A stretch of DNA of 64,000 nucleotides from Flavilitoribacter nigricans DSM 23189 = NBRC 102662 (GTDB lineage: Bacteria > Bacteroidota > Bacteroidia > Chitinophagales > Saprospiraceae): positions 21,204-85,203 of the forward strand of contig NZ_PDUD01000052.1 of assembly GCF_002646595.1 (NCBI RefSeq), given 5' to 3'. Each line of letters starts with the position of its first letter. The stretch's first letter is position 1. This document shows, in pieces, positions 35,399-45,159 of the stretch. Under the pieces are notes generated by a model. That model was not told the DNA's origin, ran no database searches, and was given only the letters and a program-made list of their open reading frames with translations. A program made the position numbers and the translations under genes.

Positions 35399-36091
35399 AT
35401 GCTGAAAGTCCTGCTGGTTGAAGACGAGCCCTCCTTGGCCATGTTGATCCGGGATAATCTCGAACAGTCCGACTACGAAGTGGTCCAGGCTACGGACGGT
35501 GACCAGGCCGTCAGCGTATACCGGGAGCAGGCACCCGACATCATTCTGCTGGATGTCATGCTGCCCCGCCGGGATGGTTTTGAAGTCGCCGGTATCATCC
35601 GGGCCGCCGATCTCGATACGCCGATCCTATTTCTGACCTCCAGGGCCCGGCCCAAAGATGTGGTCCGCGGTTTTGAAGCCGGCGGCAACGACTATCTCAA
35701 AAAACCGTTCGGCATCGAAGAACTACTGGTGCGGATGAAAGTCCTGCTCAGTGATAAAAGACTCCTCTCCGCCGGCCCGCCCCCCGCGGATACCCATACC
35801 ATCGGCCGGTACGAGCTGGATGTCAAAAAACGGCAGCTCGTTTGCCGGGGTCAGGCTCCTACCCAGTTGACCGTCCGGGAGGCCGAACTGCTGCAGTTGT
35901 TCTGCCAAAACCGGGACGAACTGCTGCGCAAGGAAACCATCCTCCTGCAGATCTGGGAGGACGATGCTTTTCTCAATTCCCGGAGCCTGGACGTCTTTAT
36001 CTCCCGGCTGCGTCGCTACCTTCGGCACGATCCGAACGTCGAGATCGTCAACCACCGGGGACTGGGATACCGCCTGGTGGTGCACGATTAA
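35399..36091 (+). CDS. OmpR-family response regulator
   Basis: A 230-residue protein. The receiver domain (residues 3-120) has acidic pocket VEDEP, phospho-acceptor in IILLDVMLPRRDGFE and Lys in YLKKPFG. The C-terminal winged helix (130-228) has LTVREAELLQLFCQN and NSRSLDVFISRLRRYL with NHRGLGYRLV. Partner of the kinase just upstream. Regulates unknown genes, possibly the neighbouring ones. Confidence 0.92.
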   Translation: MLKVLLVEDEPSLAMLIRDNLEQSDYEVVQATDGDQAVSVYREQAPDIILLDVMLPRRDGFEVAGIIRAADLDTPILFLTSRARPKDVVRGFEAGGNDYLKKPFGIEELLVRMKVLLSDKRLLSAGPPPADTHTIGRYELDVKKRQLVCRGQAPTQLTVREAELLQLFCQNRDELLRKETILLQIWEDDAFLNSRSLDVFISRLRRYLRHDPNVEIVNHRGLGYRLVVHD

Positions 36092-36271
36092 CCGGACCTT
36101 TTTAAGCCGACCGGCAGGTAACGGGCCAGTCTCTTCCCCGCATTCCCGCAGCGTAAAAATCAAGTTCGTGACAGTATAAGCCATCCGAAACTTTTCTCTC
36201 TCTCCATTTTCCTCTACTTTAGAACTTCTTTTTACTACTTATTCAAGCTTAACGAAAATCCACTTCAACTT

Positions 36272-37192
36272 ATGGAAAGAAGAACTTTTGTAAAAACGGC
36301 CCTGTCGGCGTCCGCCGCGCTAAGCGTGCCCCTGACCGGGAGGGCGGCTCAAGCCAGCATCAGCAAAGCCGAGCCTTTCAAACTGAAATACGCGCCGCAT
36401 CTCGGCATGTTCAAACATTCGGCGGGCGAAGACCCTATCGATCAGATCAAATTCATGGCCGATCAGGGCTTCCGCGCATTTGAGGACAACAGCCTCTCCA
36501 GCCGGGACGTCGCGCTGCAGGAAAAGATCGGCAAAACCCTCGCGGACCTCAATATGGAAATGGGCGTCTTCGTCGGCAACTGGAACGTACGCCGGGGCGA
36601 CGGCCTGGCTAAAGGCGATCCGGAGATCAGAAAAGCTTTTGTGGAAGAACTCGCCGCTTCGGTGGATGTCGCCAAACGGGTAAATGCCACCTGGATGACC
36701 ATCGTACTCGGTAATCGCCACCACCGGCTGGAGCCGGATTATCAGACGGCCAATATTGTCGAAACGCTGAAACAGGCCTCGGCTGTTCTGGAACCGCACG
36801 GCCTGGTGATGGTACTGGAACCGCTCAACCACCTGCACAACCACCCGGATGTATTCCTCAGTAAGGTACCGCACGGCTACCTGATCTGCAAGGCGGTCAA
36901 CAGCCCGTCCTGCAAGATCCTGTTCGATATGTACCACCAGCAGATCACTGAGGGGAATATTACCCAGAACATCGATATGGCCTACGAAGAAGTCGGGTAT
37001 TTCCAGATCGGTGATGTACCGGGCCGGAAGGAACCAACCACCGGGGAGATGAATTACCGGCACCTCTTCAAACACATCCACGACAAAGGATATACCGGCA
37101 TCCTGGGTATGGAACACGGAAATTTCTATCCGGATAAGGATGGAGAAGCCCGATTGATCCAGGCCTACCGGGAGGTAGATAGTTTTGAATAA
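36272..37192 (+). CDS. Hydroxypyruvate isomerase-like TIM-barrel protein with Tat leader
   Basis: A 306-residue protein with an exported N-terminus (MERRTFVKTALSASAALSVP, Arg pair, then a hydrophobic segment and AxA site). The xylose-isomerase-like TIM barrel shows LVMVLEPLN with one metal-binding Glu, ILFDMYHQQ and GYFQIGDVPGRKEP, and GILGMEHG with the second Glu. The family includes hydroxypyruvate isomerase (Hyi) and related sugar epimerases. Exported Bacteroidota homologues are often linked to polysaccharide or inositol use, but no such genes are adjacent. A TACTTTAG box lies 50 bases upstream. Confidence 0.83.
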   Translation: MERRTFVKTALSASAALSVPLTGRAAQASISKAEPFKLKYAPHLGMFKHSAGEDPIDQIKFMADQGFRAFEDNSLSSRDVALQEKIGKTLADLNMEMGVFVGNWNVRRGDGLAKGDPEIRKAFVEELAASVDVAKRVNATWMTIVLGNRHHRLEPDYQTANIVETLKQASAVLEPHGLVMVLEPLNHLHNHPDVFLSKVPHGYLICKAVNSPSCKILFDMYHQQITEGNITQNIDMAYEEVGYFQIGDVPGRKEPTTGEMNYRHLFKHIHDKGYTGILGMEHGNFYPDKDGEARLIQAYREVDSFE

Positions 37193-37228
37193 AGAAAATC
37201 CTTTCCAGACAAAGGCGGGAAACACGAT

Positions 37229-37260
37229 CGTTAAAGTGAGCCGAACCGCTCACTTTAACG
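37229..37260. terminator. Perfect 13-bp hairpin
   Basis: CGTTAAAGTGAGC (37229-37241) pairs with GCTCACTTTAACG (37248-37260), 6-base loop, 36 bases after the isomerase stop codon. It lacks a T-tract but is the likely end of that transcript. Confidence 0.6.
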
Positions 37261-37442
37261 GCTTCCGCCCGCTCCGCTCATCCAGGCCGGTTTCCGGCAA
37301 AAAGTAAGCAGCATTTAGATATCTTTACGCTCATTCGGTAACCTAGAGCGTGTATTTGGGAGTTGTCAGCCGGTCGAAACGGTCACTTTTCGACCGGCAC
37401 GCTATTGGCATATCCCGGTGGGCGCTTACAAACCTATCATCC

Positions 37443-40253
37443 ATGCTTTTTTCCGCTTCGGCCCGCCGCAACCACCCTATCTCAGATCCGGAAGTTTTCC
37501 GGAACCGCCATATTACCCGCCGCGCAGCCAAGAAGATCAACCGAAGTATTCCGATCTTCGGAGTCTGCCTGCTTTTTTGCCTGCTGCCCTGCTTCAGCTA
37601 CGGGCAGGCGAATGCCATTCCCCGACCGGAAGAAGTGATCGGTTTTGAGGTCGGTGCCGATTTCCACCTGGCTACCTACGAGCAATCCATCAACTATTTC
37701 CAGAAGCTGGCGGAGGTGAGCGAGCTGGTAGAGATCCGGCAAACCGGTAAAACCTCCGAAGGGCGACCCTGGTACTATGTTCTGATCTCCGCCAAAGAAA
37801 ACCTGGCGCAGATCGATCGCTACCGGGACATTTCCCAGCAACTCGCCCACCCGGCGGAAGACCTGAGTCGGGAGGCCGCGCTCCGCCTCGCCGAAGAAGG
37901 TAAAGCTATCGTGGACATCAGCGGCGGATTGCACGCTTCCGAAGTGGCCGGCGCCCAGCACATTATCACGCTGGCGTACGATCTGCTCAGCCGGTCCGAA
38001 GAAAAAAAGATCAAAAATATAATGGAAAACGTGGTGCTGCTGCTGTGGCCGTCCCTCAATCCGGACGGGCAGGACATCATCGCCGACTGGTACCTGGGTA
38101 ATGTCGGCACGCCCTACGAAACGGCCTCCACGCCCTGGTTATACCAGAAGTACGTCGGCCACGATAACAACCGCGACGCCTACATGCTCAATATGCTCGA
38201 ATCCCGGGTAGTGGGCCGTACCTGGCGGGAATGGGAACCCAACATCATCTATGTGCACCACCAGTCTTCCCCATTTCCGACCCGGATCTGGCTGCCGCCA
38301 TTCGCCGAACCCGTAGCTACCGAAACACCACCCATCGTGGCCCGGGAGGTCAATATGATCGGCATGGCCATGGCCCAGGAACTGGAAACCAAAGGGCAAC
38401 CGGGAGCCGTCCATATGGGAAAAGGTTTTGACGCCTGGTATCCGGGTTATATCGATTACCTGCCGGTACTCCAGAATATCCCGGCCTACTGGACGGAAAC
38501 GGCACTTTATCGTTACGCCACCCCGCATTTTTATACCATCCGGGATTTTCCGGCCAGCCGTTCTAAATTGCAGATCGAGTCCCTCTATTCCAGTCCGTGG
38601 AAAGGGGGCTGGTGGCGATTGAAAGACGCTATGGATTATATGGAAACCGCTTCGATCGCTACCCTGGATTATGCCGCCAAATACAAAGAGACCCTGCTTT
38701 TTAATAAATACCAGTCGGCCCGGGCTACCATTGAAAAATACCGCCGGGAACCGCCCTTTGCCTACATCATTCCCCAGCAGCAACGCGACCCCGCCCGCCC
38801 GGTAGAACTGCTACGACGGCTGGCTTTCAACGGTATTCGCATCTTGCAGTTGGAGCGGGACATGAATTTTGAAGGCCGGGATTACCCGCGCGGCACCTGG
38901 GTGATCCCCATGGATCAGGAATTTGCCGCGCTGGCCCGCCAGGTACTGGATGTTCAGGAATATCCGGATCTGCGCGAATCGCCGGACGGACCGCTGGAAC
39001 AACCCTACGATGCCGCCGGCTGGACACTTCCCTACCAGATGGAACTGAAAGTGATCACTGCGACCAGTCCGCTGCCCGCAGACTTCCGGGCCGCACTGAA
39101 ACCGGTAAAAGGTCAGGCGCTCGATCCGGGCGAGGATGATACCACGGAAGATCTCAGCAAGGTGGATTTTGCCCCGGGAGCCGGCTTCAATACCGATGCC
39201 GTTGCCGCCGGTATTTTGCCCCTTCCCGGTTCTTTATCCGGCAGCGGTAACATCCTAAGTCTGGATCCCCGGGAGAACAATACCTTCCGCGTGATCGGCG
39301 AAGCCCTGAACCTGAAGCTGGAGGTGGTCTATCTGGAGGACACCCAAACCTACGGCATCAAAGGAGCCGGCCGCAGTCAGATGGAACAGTGGATCAAAGA
39401 TTATGCGCTCAACGGGCAACTTACTTCCTCTGCTTCCACCACGCCCATCCGCCCGCGTATCGGTGTGTACCGCCCCTGGACGGCCAGTATGGACATGGGC
39501 TGGACCCGCTGGCTGCTGGACAACTACGGTCTGCCGTACACCTCCCTACGCAATTCGGATTTTACGGCCGGTGACCTGCACGAACGCTTCGACGTCATCC
39601 TGCTGGCTTCCGAAAGACCGGGCACCATCGAGAACGGCCTGCCCTTCGGCATGGCCCCTCCCCAGTATACCGGCGGACTGGGAGAGACAGGAACGCGCAA
39701 TCTCCAGAATTTCGTCAACCGGGGAGGTACGCTGGTGTGCCTGAACCGAAGCAGCGATTTTGCGATCGACGCTTTACATCTACCGGTTAAAAACGCCGTT
39801 AGCGGAGTCAACCGAAGCCAGTTCTTTACCGGTGGCTCCATCGTGGAGGTGGAAGTCAATCCTTCCCACCCGGTCACAAGCGGCATGCCGGAATACGCCA
39901 ATGTATTTGTCTACAGCAGTCCCGTATTCGATACACCGGATGATTTCCGGGGCGAAGTACTGGCCCGCTACCAGGCCAAAGGATCACCGCTCCGTTCCGG
40001 CTATCTGGTCGGCGAACAGTATTTGAACGGCAAAGCTGCCGCCCTCGACGTGCATTACGGGAAAGGGCACGTACTGCTGTTCGGTTTCCAGCCACAGTGG
40101 CGCGGGCAACCCATGGGCACTTACCGGACCCTGTTCAACGCCCTGCTGTACACCCAAAGTCTGACGGCGCAGCGGCAGACCTTTGCGGACGACTGGAAAT
40201 ACCCCGAGGAAGCCGGGACCGAAAAAGGGGCCAAAGGCGTTTCGGGTAATTAG
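37443..40253 (+). CDS. M14-family zinc carboxypeptidase, exported
   Basis: A large peptidase (about 936 residues from ATG 37443). The true start is uncertain. The frame is open to 37350, but the signal peptide (SIPIFGVCLLFCLLPCFSYGQ) begins about 35 residues after the ATG chosen, which is a long n-region. The M14 zinc site is visible in DISGGLHASEVAGAQH (His and Glu), with WPSLNPDGQDIIADWYL and GHDNNRDAYML following. The C-terminal half (after about residue 600) looks like the glutamine amidotransferase-like/DUF domain found in long Bacteroidota M14 proteins (VILLASERPG; FVNRGGTLVCLNRSSD; GKGHVLLFGFQPQWRGQ). Likely acts on peptides in the periplasm or outside the cell. Single gene. Confidence 0.82.
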   Translation: MLFSASARRNHPISDPEVFRNRHITRRAAKKINRSIPIFGVCLLFCLLPCFSYGQANAIPRPEEVIGFEVGADFHLATYEQSINYFQKLAEVSELVEIRQTGKTSEGRPWYYVLISAKENLAQIDRYRDISQQLAHPAEDLSREAALRLAEEGKAIVDISGGLHASEVAGAQHIITLAYDLLSRSEEKKIKNIMENVVLLLWPSLNPDGQDIIADWYLGNVGTPYETASTPWLYQKYVGHDNNRDAYMLNMLESRVVGRTWREWEPNIIYVHHQSSPFPTRIWLPPFAEPVATETPPIVAREVNMIGMAMAQELETKGQPGAVHMGKGFDAWYPGYIDYLPVLQNIPAYWTETALYRYATPHFYTIRDFPASRSKLQIESLYSSPWKGGWWRLKDAMDYMETASIATLDYAAKYKETLLFNKYQSARATIEKYRREPPFAYIIPQQQRDPARPVELLRRLAFNGIRILQLERDMNFEGRDYPRGTWVIPMDQEFAALARQVLDVQEYPDLRESPDGPLEQPYDAAGWTLPYQMELKVITATSPLPADFRAALKPVKGQALDPGEDDTTEDLSKVDFAPGAGFNTDAVAAGILPLPGSLSGSGNILSLDPRENNTFRVIGEALNLKLEVVYLEDTQTYGIKGAGRSQMEQWIKDYALNGQLTSSASTTPIRPRIGVYRPWTASMDMGWTRWLLDNYGLPYTSLRNSDFTAGDLHERFDVILLASERPGTIENGLPFGMAPPQYTGGLGETGTRNLQNFVNRGGTLVCLNRSSDFAIDALHLPVKNAVSGVNRSQFFTGGSIVEVEVNPSHPVTSGMPEYANVFVYSSPVFDTPDDFRGEVLARYQAKGSPLRSGYLVGEQYLNGKAAALDVHYGKGHVLLFGFQPQWRGQPMGTYRTLFNALLYTQSLTAQRQTFADDWKYPEEAGTEKGAKGVSGN

Positions 40254-40378
40254 GGTAAAAAAGGGACGCATATTACCCTGGTTTTGTCAGTACTGGTCGA
40301 TATCGCTTAAAAAAGACCGGCTAAATCGTTAAATTGGCCGGCCTGAATTTAATCAACCGCATAATCGAATTGCAGCGC

Positions 40379-41584
40379 ATGGCCGCCTCGTCCCTGAATC
40401 AAGCAATGGCAAAGTGCCAACTTTTTAACGACTTCACTACCGAAGAGATCCAGCTGATCCTGCAGGCCAGCACGGTACGGAAGCTGAGTGCCGGTGAAGT
40501 GCTGATCGATTACGGTTGTTCCAATGATACCCTTTACCTGCTGGTGGAAGGCAAAATCTCGATCGTACTGGAAAAGGACGGCACCCAGATCTCCATTCCC
40601 ATCGAAGTGGGCGAATGCCTGGGCGAAATGTCACTGGTGCTGGGATTACCGACTTCGGCTTACGCTCGTGCCGAACAGGCCAGCCGGGTGCTTTGCATTT
40701 CCGAAAGTTCCTTTTGGAGTCACATCGCCATGACCCAGAAAGGGGTCCGCAACCTGATGAGCATCATGGCCGGTCGGCTACGCCGTTCCAATCACTCGCT
40801 GATGAAGGAACTGGAAGACCAGTTGAAATACCAGCACCTCCAAAAGGAGATCGCCAATGCCGGAAAGATCCAGGCCAGTATTGTTCCGGACGGAGATAAA
40901 CTCCTGCTCAACCGGCCGGCCGTGGATGCTTACGCACTCATCAATCAGGCCCGTGTGGTGGGCGGCGACTTTTACGACGCCCTCATGCTCGACGACGAGA
41001 ACCTCTACATCGCTATCGGAGACGTGTCCGGTAAGGGGATGCCCGCCGCCCTGCTGATGATGCGGACTTTCACTTCGCTGCGGCTGCTGGCGGGTAACAA
41101 TCCCGGTTTCCGGCAGGTTATTCCCTCCGTCAACCGGATGCTCGCCAACAACAACGACAATATGATGTTCGTCACGATCTTCGCGGGAGTACTGCACCTG
41201 CGAACGGGCGTACTGCGTTTTGTCAACGGCGGTCATAATCCACCTTATATCTCACTCAACCGGGGCGACTTCCAATTGATGGACCTGCCCGGCGGTACGC
41301 TCGTGGGTATTGATCCCGATGCGGAATTCCCGATCTCCGAGCTGCAGTTGCATCCCGGAGATGCCCTCGTATTGTATACCGACGGGATCACAGAAGCCAT
41401 GAACGCCGAGAGGAAAATGTTCGGGACCAGTCATCTGGGGCGGGTGCTCAACCGGCGACCGCACGCCAGTATGAAAGATCTCGTTCAGTTCCTGGAGCAG
41501 GAAGTAGAGAATTTTGTGGGCAATGCCCCGCAACACGACGACTTCACCGTGCTCGGATTGCAGTATCGGGGCCCCTCCAAATAG
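40379..41584 (+). CDS. Cyclic-nucleotide-binding domain plus PP2C (RsbU/SpoIIE) phosphatase
   Basis: About 401 residues from ATG 40379; the frame is open to a TTG at 40334. The N-terminal part is a CNB/Crp-type sensor (ADFxxF-type start CQLFNDFTTEEIQLIL, GEVLIDYGCSNDTLYLLVEG, GECLGEMSLVLGLP). A helical linker follows, then the PP2C-type domain of the RsbU/SpoIIE branch (ARVVGGDFYDAL, IAIGDVSGKGMPAALLMM, FVNGGHNPP, LVLYTDGITEAMN, QHDDFTVL). These aspartates bind Mn/Mg. Such proteins dephosphorylate anti-sigma-factor antagonists. No partner anti-sigma gene is nearby. Confidence 0.88.
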   Translation: MAASSLNQAMAKCQLFNDFTTEEIQLILQASTVRKLSAGEVLIDYGCSNDTLYLLVEGKISIVLEKDGTQISIPIEVGECLGEMSLVLGLPTSAYARAEQASRVLCISESSFWSHIAMTQKGVRNLMSIMAGRLRRSNHSLMKELEDQLKYQHLQKEIANAGKIQASIVPDGDKLLLNRPAVDAYALINQARVVGGDFYDALMLDDENLYIAIGDVSGKGMPAALLMMRTFTSLRLLAGNNPGFRQVIPSVNRMLANNNDNMMFVTIFAGVLHLRTGVLRFVNGGHNPPYISLNRGDFQLMDLPGGTLVGIDPDAEFPISELQLHPGDALVLYTDGITEAMNAERKMFGTSHLGRVLNRRPHASMKDLVQFLEQEVENFVGNAPQHDDFTVLGLQYRGPSK

Positions 41585-41722
41585 CCGGTACCGGCCCAAC
41601 CGCCCGGTAGAATGCGCCTGGCCCTGGATTTTGCGTTTTCCCACTCTATTTAATGATATTCATCATCCTTCCGGGAAAAAAATTAAGCGTAAATTTAGTG
41701 AGAAGGGATTCAATTGCCGGAC

Positions 41723-42160
41723 ATGCTAGAAGTATTTGCCGAATACGGATCGGTGATCGCCACCAGTACGCTGCGCCTGTTCCTCGGCGCGGGTTTGAGC
41801 CTGGCCTACGGTCACCATCCGCTGGAACTCTGGCTGCTGACGAGTACCGGCTCCGTGCTTGGGGTATTCCTCTGCCTGTTGTTGGGAAATAAGATCCGAT
41901 CCGTTTGGGTCAGGCAGATGCAAAAGAGAAACCGTACCTCCATTACCGACGCTCCTCCTCCCCCCGCTCTCGTAAAAAAGATCTGGCAACGATATGGACT
42001 GTGGGGATTGGCCGGTGCCAGTATTTTTCTCGGCACCATTCCCTCGGTAGCCATTGCGCTGGTTTCCGGCCTGGAGAAGCGCCGGATATTCCTCTATCTG
42101 ACCGGCGGCAAGATCGCCTGGTCTACCCTGATCGCAATTATTGGAGAATTGCCATTTTAA
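41723..42160 (+). CDS. Small membrane protein, possibly small multidrug-export family
   Basis: About 145 residues from ATG 41723 (a TTG at 41714 is also in frame). Hydrophobic segments at about residues 6-28, 32-56 and 93-118, with a charged cytoplasmic loop in between (RSVWVRQMQKRNRT). The motif LWGLAGASIFLGTIPSVAIALVSGLEKRRIFLYLTGGK is like that of small multi-drug export proteins (PF06695 type), but I am not sure of this. 19 bases before the lipoprotein gene, so likely in an operon with it. Confidence 0.6.
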   Translation: MLEVFAEYGSVIATSTLRLFLGAGLSLAYGHHPLELWLLTSTGSVLGVFLCLLLGNKIRSVWVRQMQKRNRTSITDAPPPPALVKKIWQRYGLWGLAGASIFLGTIPSVAIALVSGLEKRRIFLYLTGGKIAWSTLIAIIGELPF

Positions 42161-42179
42161 ACATAAACCCTCTAGGATC

Positions 42180-43802
42180 ATGAAACAAATCTTTCCTTCC
42201 GTCCTGAAAAGAGCATTGGCCTATTTGCTCACCGCGTTAATGCTTTTCCATATTTCGGCCTGTACTTATTTCCGGGTAAAAAGTGTAACGAGTGAGGATT
42301 TACCCAAGCTCATTGAAATGGAAAAGGTGCACAAATACTTCGTCCTGCACCAGGGAGCCGAACAGCACCATCTGGTATTACCCGCCATCGAAGAAAACAT
42401 CCTAAAGGGTACTTTGGTGGAAGTCGGTAGCGATTCCATTTACTACAATGACGTACGCCGGAAACTCGTCGGTTCCGGGGAAAAAAGTATTCTGAATGAG
42501 GTGCACCTTTATCTGGCACCCGATCAGGGCACCTATGCCGTGGGGGATATCGCCCTACCGGTCACCCAGATCTCCGAGATCCGGGTCATCAAGCCGGACA
42601 CCGGTAAATCCATCGCGCATTTCGTTTTCGGTGCCATTGGGGTACTGGCTATTGTGACCATCATTGTGGCCCTCACCAAAAGTTCGTGCCCTTATCTCTA
42701 CGTGTACGACGGTCAGGATTATGTTTTTGAAGGAGAGTTATACGGTGGCGCTATCCTGAAGAACCTCGAACGGGACGACTACCTTCCGCTGCCCCGACTG
42801 CAAGCGGACGGATCGATCTACAAACTGAAGATCGCCAACGAACTGAAAGAAGAGGAATATACCAATCTGGCCCGGCTGGTAGTCGTGGACCATCCGCAAC
42901 ATACGACCGTCCTACTGGATCAAAAAGGTCAGCCCCATCTTATCCAGGATCCGCAATTGCCGGTGCAGGCCCTGGCCAACGGCGAAGATATCCGGTCGAC
43001 CCTGCAACGGACCGATCGCGACGTATATCTGTTCGACCATACCGAAGCGACCACCAATGCGGCCAATTTGCGTTTTGAAAAACCCGCAGGTGCGACCTCC
43101 GGCAAGCTGGTGCTCAACGCGAAGAACTCCCTGTGGTTTGACTGGGTATTCGGCGAATTCACCAAAAAATTCGGTGGCTTTTACGATCAGTGGATCGAGA
43201 AACAGGCCGCCCTTCCCGGAGCAGAGCGCCGGCAGATGGCCATTGATCAGGAATTTCCATTGACGGTCTCTCTGAAAGTAGGAGATGAATGGCAGCTCAT
43301 CGAACACCTGCCGACAGTGGGTCCGATGGCCGCCCGGGATTTTGTACTGCCGATCGATCTGAGTGCGCACGAAGGACCGGATATTGAGATCCGTTTACAG
43401 ACTGGTTTCCTGTTTTGGGAACTGGATTACGCCGCCATGGATTTCACCGCTGATACGGATCTGCAGGTTCGGGAAATAGCCCCGCTATCCGCTACCGGAC
43501 TGGACGGTACGGACCACACCGCCGCCCTTAGCGCAGACGATGATCAGTACCTTCAGCAACTGCATACCGGCGATGCCACGGAGCTCCATTTCGCTTACCA
43601 GCCGGCAGCCGAGGGATTTACCCAATCGGCCTTCCTGCACAGCAAAGGTTACTACAAACATGTCCGGTCTTACGCAGGACTGCCCGCAATCAGCGAGTTG
43701 AAAAAATTCCGCACACCGGCTTACTTCAGCGAATTTTCCAAAGCACTCTATCTCCAGGTGATCGTGAACAACGGAGAGGAAGTTGCCAGCATCACCCAAT
43801 AA
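42180..43802 (+). CDS. Large lipoprotein with internal membrane helix, unknown function
   Basis: 540 residues from ATG 42180. Lipobox near residue 27 (LMLFHISAC). Residues about 35-140 look like a small beta-rich domain (LVEVGSDSIYYNDVRRK). A single membrane helix follows (IAHFVFGAIGVLAIVTIIVAL, about 143-163), then YVYDGQDYVFEGELYGGAIL and ERDDYLPLPRL, a pattern I recall from uncharacterised Bacteroidota proteins. The C-terminal 350 residues are beta-rich. The stop lies 9 bases before the radical-SAM gene, so the two form a tight operon. Unknown function; a substrate or partner of the radical SAM enzyme is inferred from context. Confidence 0.72.
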   Translation: MKQIFPSVLKRALAYLLTALMLFHISACTYFRVKSVTSEDLPKLIEMEKVHKYFVLHQGAEQHHLVLPAIEENILKGTLVEVGSDSIYYNDVRRKLVGSGEKSILNEVHLYLAPDQGTYAVGDIALPVTQISEIRVIKPDTGKSIAHFVFGAIGVLAIVTIIVALTKSSCPYLYVYDGQDYVFEGELYGGAILKNLERDDYLPLPRLQADGSIYKLKIANELKEEEYTNLARLVVVDHPQHTTVLLDQKGQPHLIQDPQLPVQALANGEDIRSTLQRTDRDVYLFDHTEATTNAANLRFEKPAGATSGKLVLNAKNSLWFDWVFGEFTKKFGGFYDQWIEKQAALPGAERRQMAIDQEFPLTVSLKVGDEWQLIEHLPTVGPMAARDFVLPIDLSAHEGPDIEIRLQTGFLFWELDYAAMDFTADTDLQVREIAPLSATGLDGTDHTAALSADDDQYLQQLHTGDATELHFAYQPAAEGFTQSAFLHSKGYYKHVRSYAGLPAISELKKFRTPAYFSEFSKALYLQVIVNNGEEVASITQ

Positions 43803-43811
43803 ACATAAAAC

Positions 43812-44999
43812 ATGGAGCGTCCACAATCCATACCTTTCATCCGCAGTGCTCTGAGAAAAAGAGGACTGCGGATGCGCGTCCTGATCAAACTGATCCGGAT
43901 CGCCCTCCAACGTCTGAAAAGTGTTGCTAAAGCCCGGCAGGCCATTCGGGCTTTGCAATTGCGCTACCAACAGATCTTCGGCAACGTACCCGTCCGCAAG
44001 GTGGCGCGCATCGACGGCCGCTACTTCTGGCGGCTCACCGCTCCCGGCTTTCCCTCCCGGGCCCATACCCGGATGTTTGAGAATGAGATCAATAAGAGTT
44101 ATCCGTTCAAACGGGAGGCGGGTCTGCGTACGCTTTTTCTCGCCATTACCAAGAAATGCCCGCTCAACTGTGAACACTGTTTCGAATGGGATCAGCTGAA
44201 TAAACGGGAAGCCCTTACCACAGCCGACCTCCTGCATCTGGTACAGCAATACCAGTCTTTCGGCACGACCCAGATCATGCTGAGTGGCGGCGAACCCATG
44301 GTGCGCTTTAAAGACCTGCTCACGATCCTGGAAAATGCCGCTCCGGGAACCGACTTCTGGATCATTACCTCCGGCTTTCAACTTACGGAAAGTAAAGCCC
44401 GACAACTGAAAGCCGCCGGCCTCACCGGAGTGATGATCAGCATGGAGCACCATTTGGAGGCGGAACACAATCAGTTCAGAGGGTACGATCAGGCCTACCT
44501 ATGGGCCACCCGGGCCGCCGCCAACGCCAGGGCGGCCGGACTGGTCACCGCGCTTTCCCTCTGCGCCACCCGCTCCTATGCAACCGAAGCGAATCTGACG
44601 GCCTACCTGGAAATGGCCAAAGGCCTGGGCGTAACCTTCGTCCAGCTACTGGAGCCCAGAGCCGCCGGTCGCTACGCGGATAAAGACGTGGATCTGGCAC
44701 CGGAGCAGATCGATCTGCTGGACCGTTTCTACCTCGACTACAATACCCTGCCCCGCTGGGCGGATTATCCCATTGTTAGCTTCGTCGGCCATCTCCAGCG
44801 CCGGAGCGGCTGTATGGGCGGCGGCGACCAGTACCTGTACATCAATACGGACGGAGAGGTGCAGGTGTGCCCATTTTGTAAAGGGAGTACGGCCAGTGCG
44901 CTGGAATTTCCTCCGCAGGACATCCTGGACCTCCTGGCGCAGCAATCCTGCCAACCTTTTGAGATGCGGCGGCAACGGGAACTCCTGCATCAGGACTGA
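43812..44999 (+). CDS. Radical SAM / SPASM-like protein
   Basis: A 395-residue protein. The [4Fe-4S] SAM motif CPLNCEHC (Cys116, Cys120, Cys123) follows FLAITKK. The GGEP motif is present (LSGGEPMV), and SAM-binding strands follow. The C-terminal region has Cys334, Cys353, Cys356 and Cys380 around YINTDGEVQVCPFCKG, a SPASM/Twitch-like auxiliary cluster. The N-terminal 100 residues are Arg-rich and not typical; they may contact a partner or membrane. The gene directly follows the lipoprotein gene (9 bases), so the pair may modify a protein or peptide in the cell envelope. The acceptor is not known and no short precursor gene is visible nearby. Confidence 0.85.
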   Translation: MERPQSIPFIRSALRKRGLRMRVLIKLIRIALQRLKSVAKARQAIRALQLRYQQIFGNVPVRKVARIDGRYFWRLTAPGFPSRAHTRMFENEINKSYPFKREAGLRTLFLAITKKCPLNCEHCFEWDQLNKREALTTADLLHLVQQYQSFGTTQIMLSGGEPMVRFKDLLTILENAAPGTDFWIITSGFQLTESKARQLKAAGLTGVMISMEHHLEAEHNQFRGYDQAYLWATRAAANARAAGLVTALSLCATRSYATEANLTAYLEMAKGLGVTFVQLLEPRAAGRYADKDVDLAPEQIDLLDRFYLDYNTLPRWADYPIVSFVGHLQRRSGCMGGGDQYLYINTDGEVQVCPFCKGSTASALEFPPQDILDLLAQQSCQPFEMRRQRELLHQD

Positions 45000-45009
45000 T
45001 CCCCAAGGA

Positions 45010-45044
45010 CAAAGCCCCGCTGGTCACGGACCGGCAGAGCTTTG
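45010..45044. terminator. Hairpin between convergent genes
   Basis: CAAAGC (45010-45015) pairs with GCTTTG (45039-45044), with additional internal pairing (CTGGTC/GACCGG). It separates the radical SAM gene from the glutaminase gene. Confidence 0.45.
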
Positions 45045-45159
45045 CATTATATAATCCGGAACCCTCGGGCGTTTCGTGACGGTCGCACAAACGGCGACAG
45101 TCACCTCCCACCAGAATCCGGCAGCATTATGGGTATACGAATTTGACAATAACCGCCGC

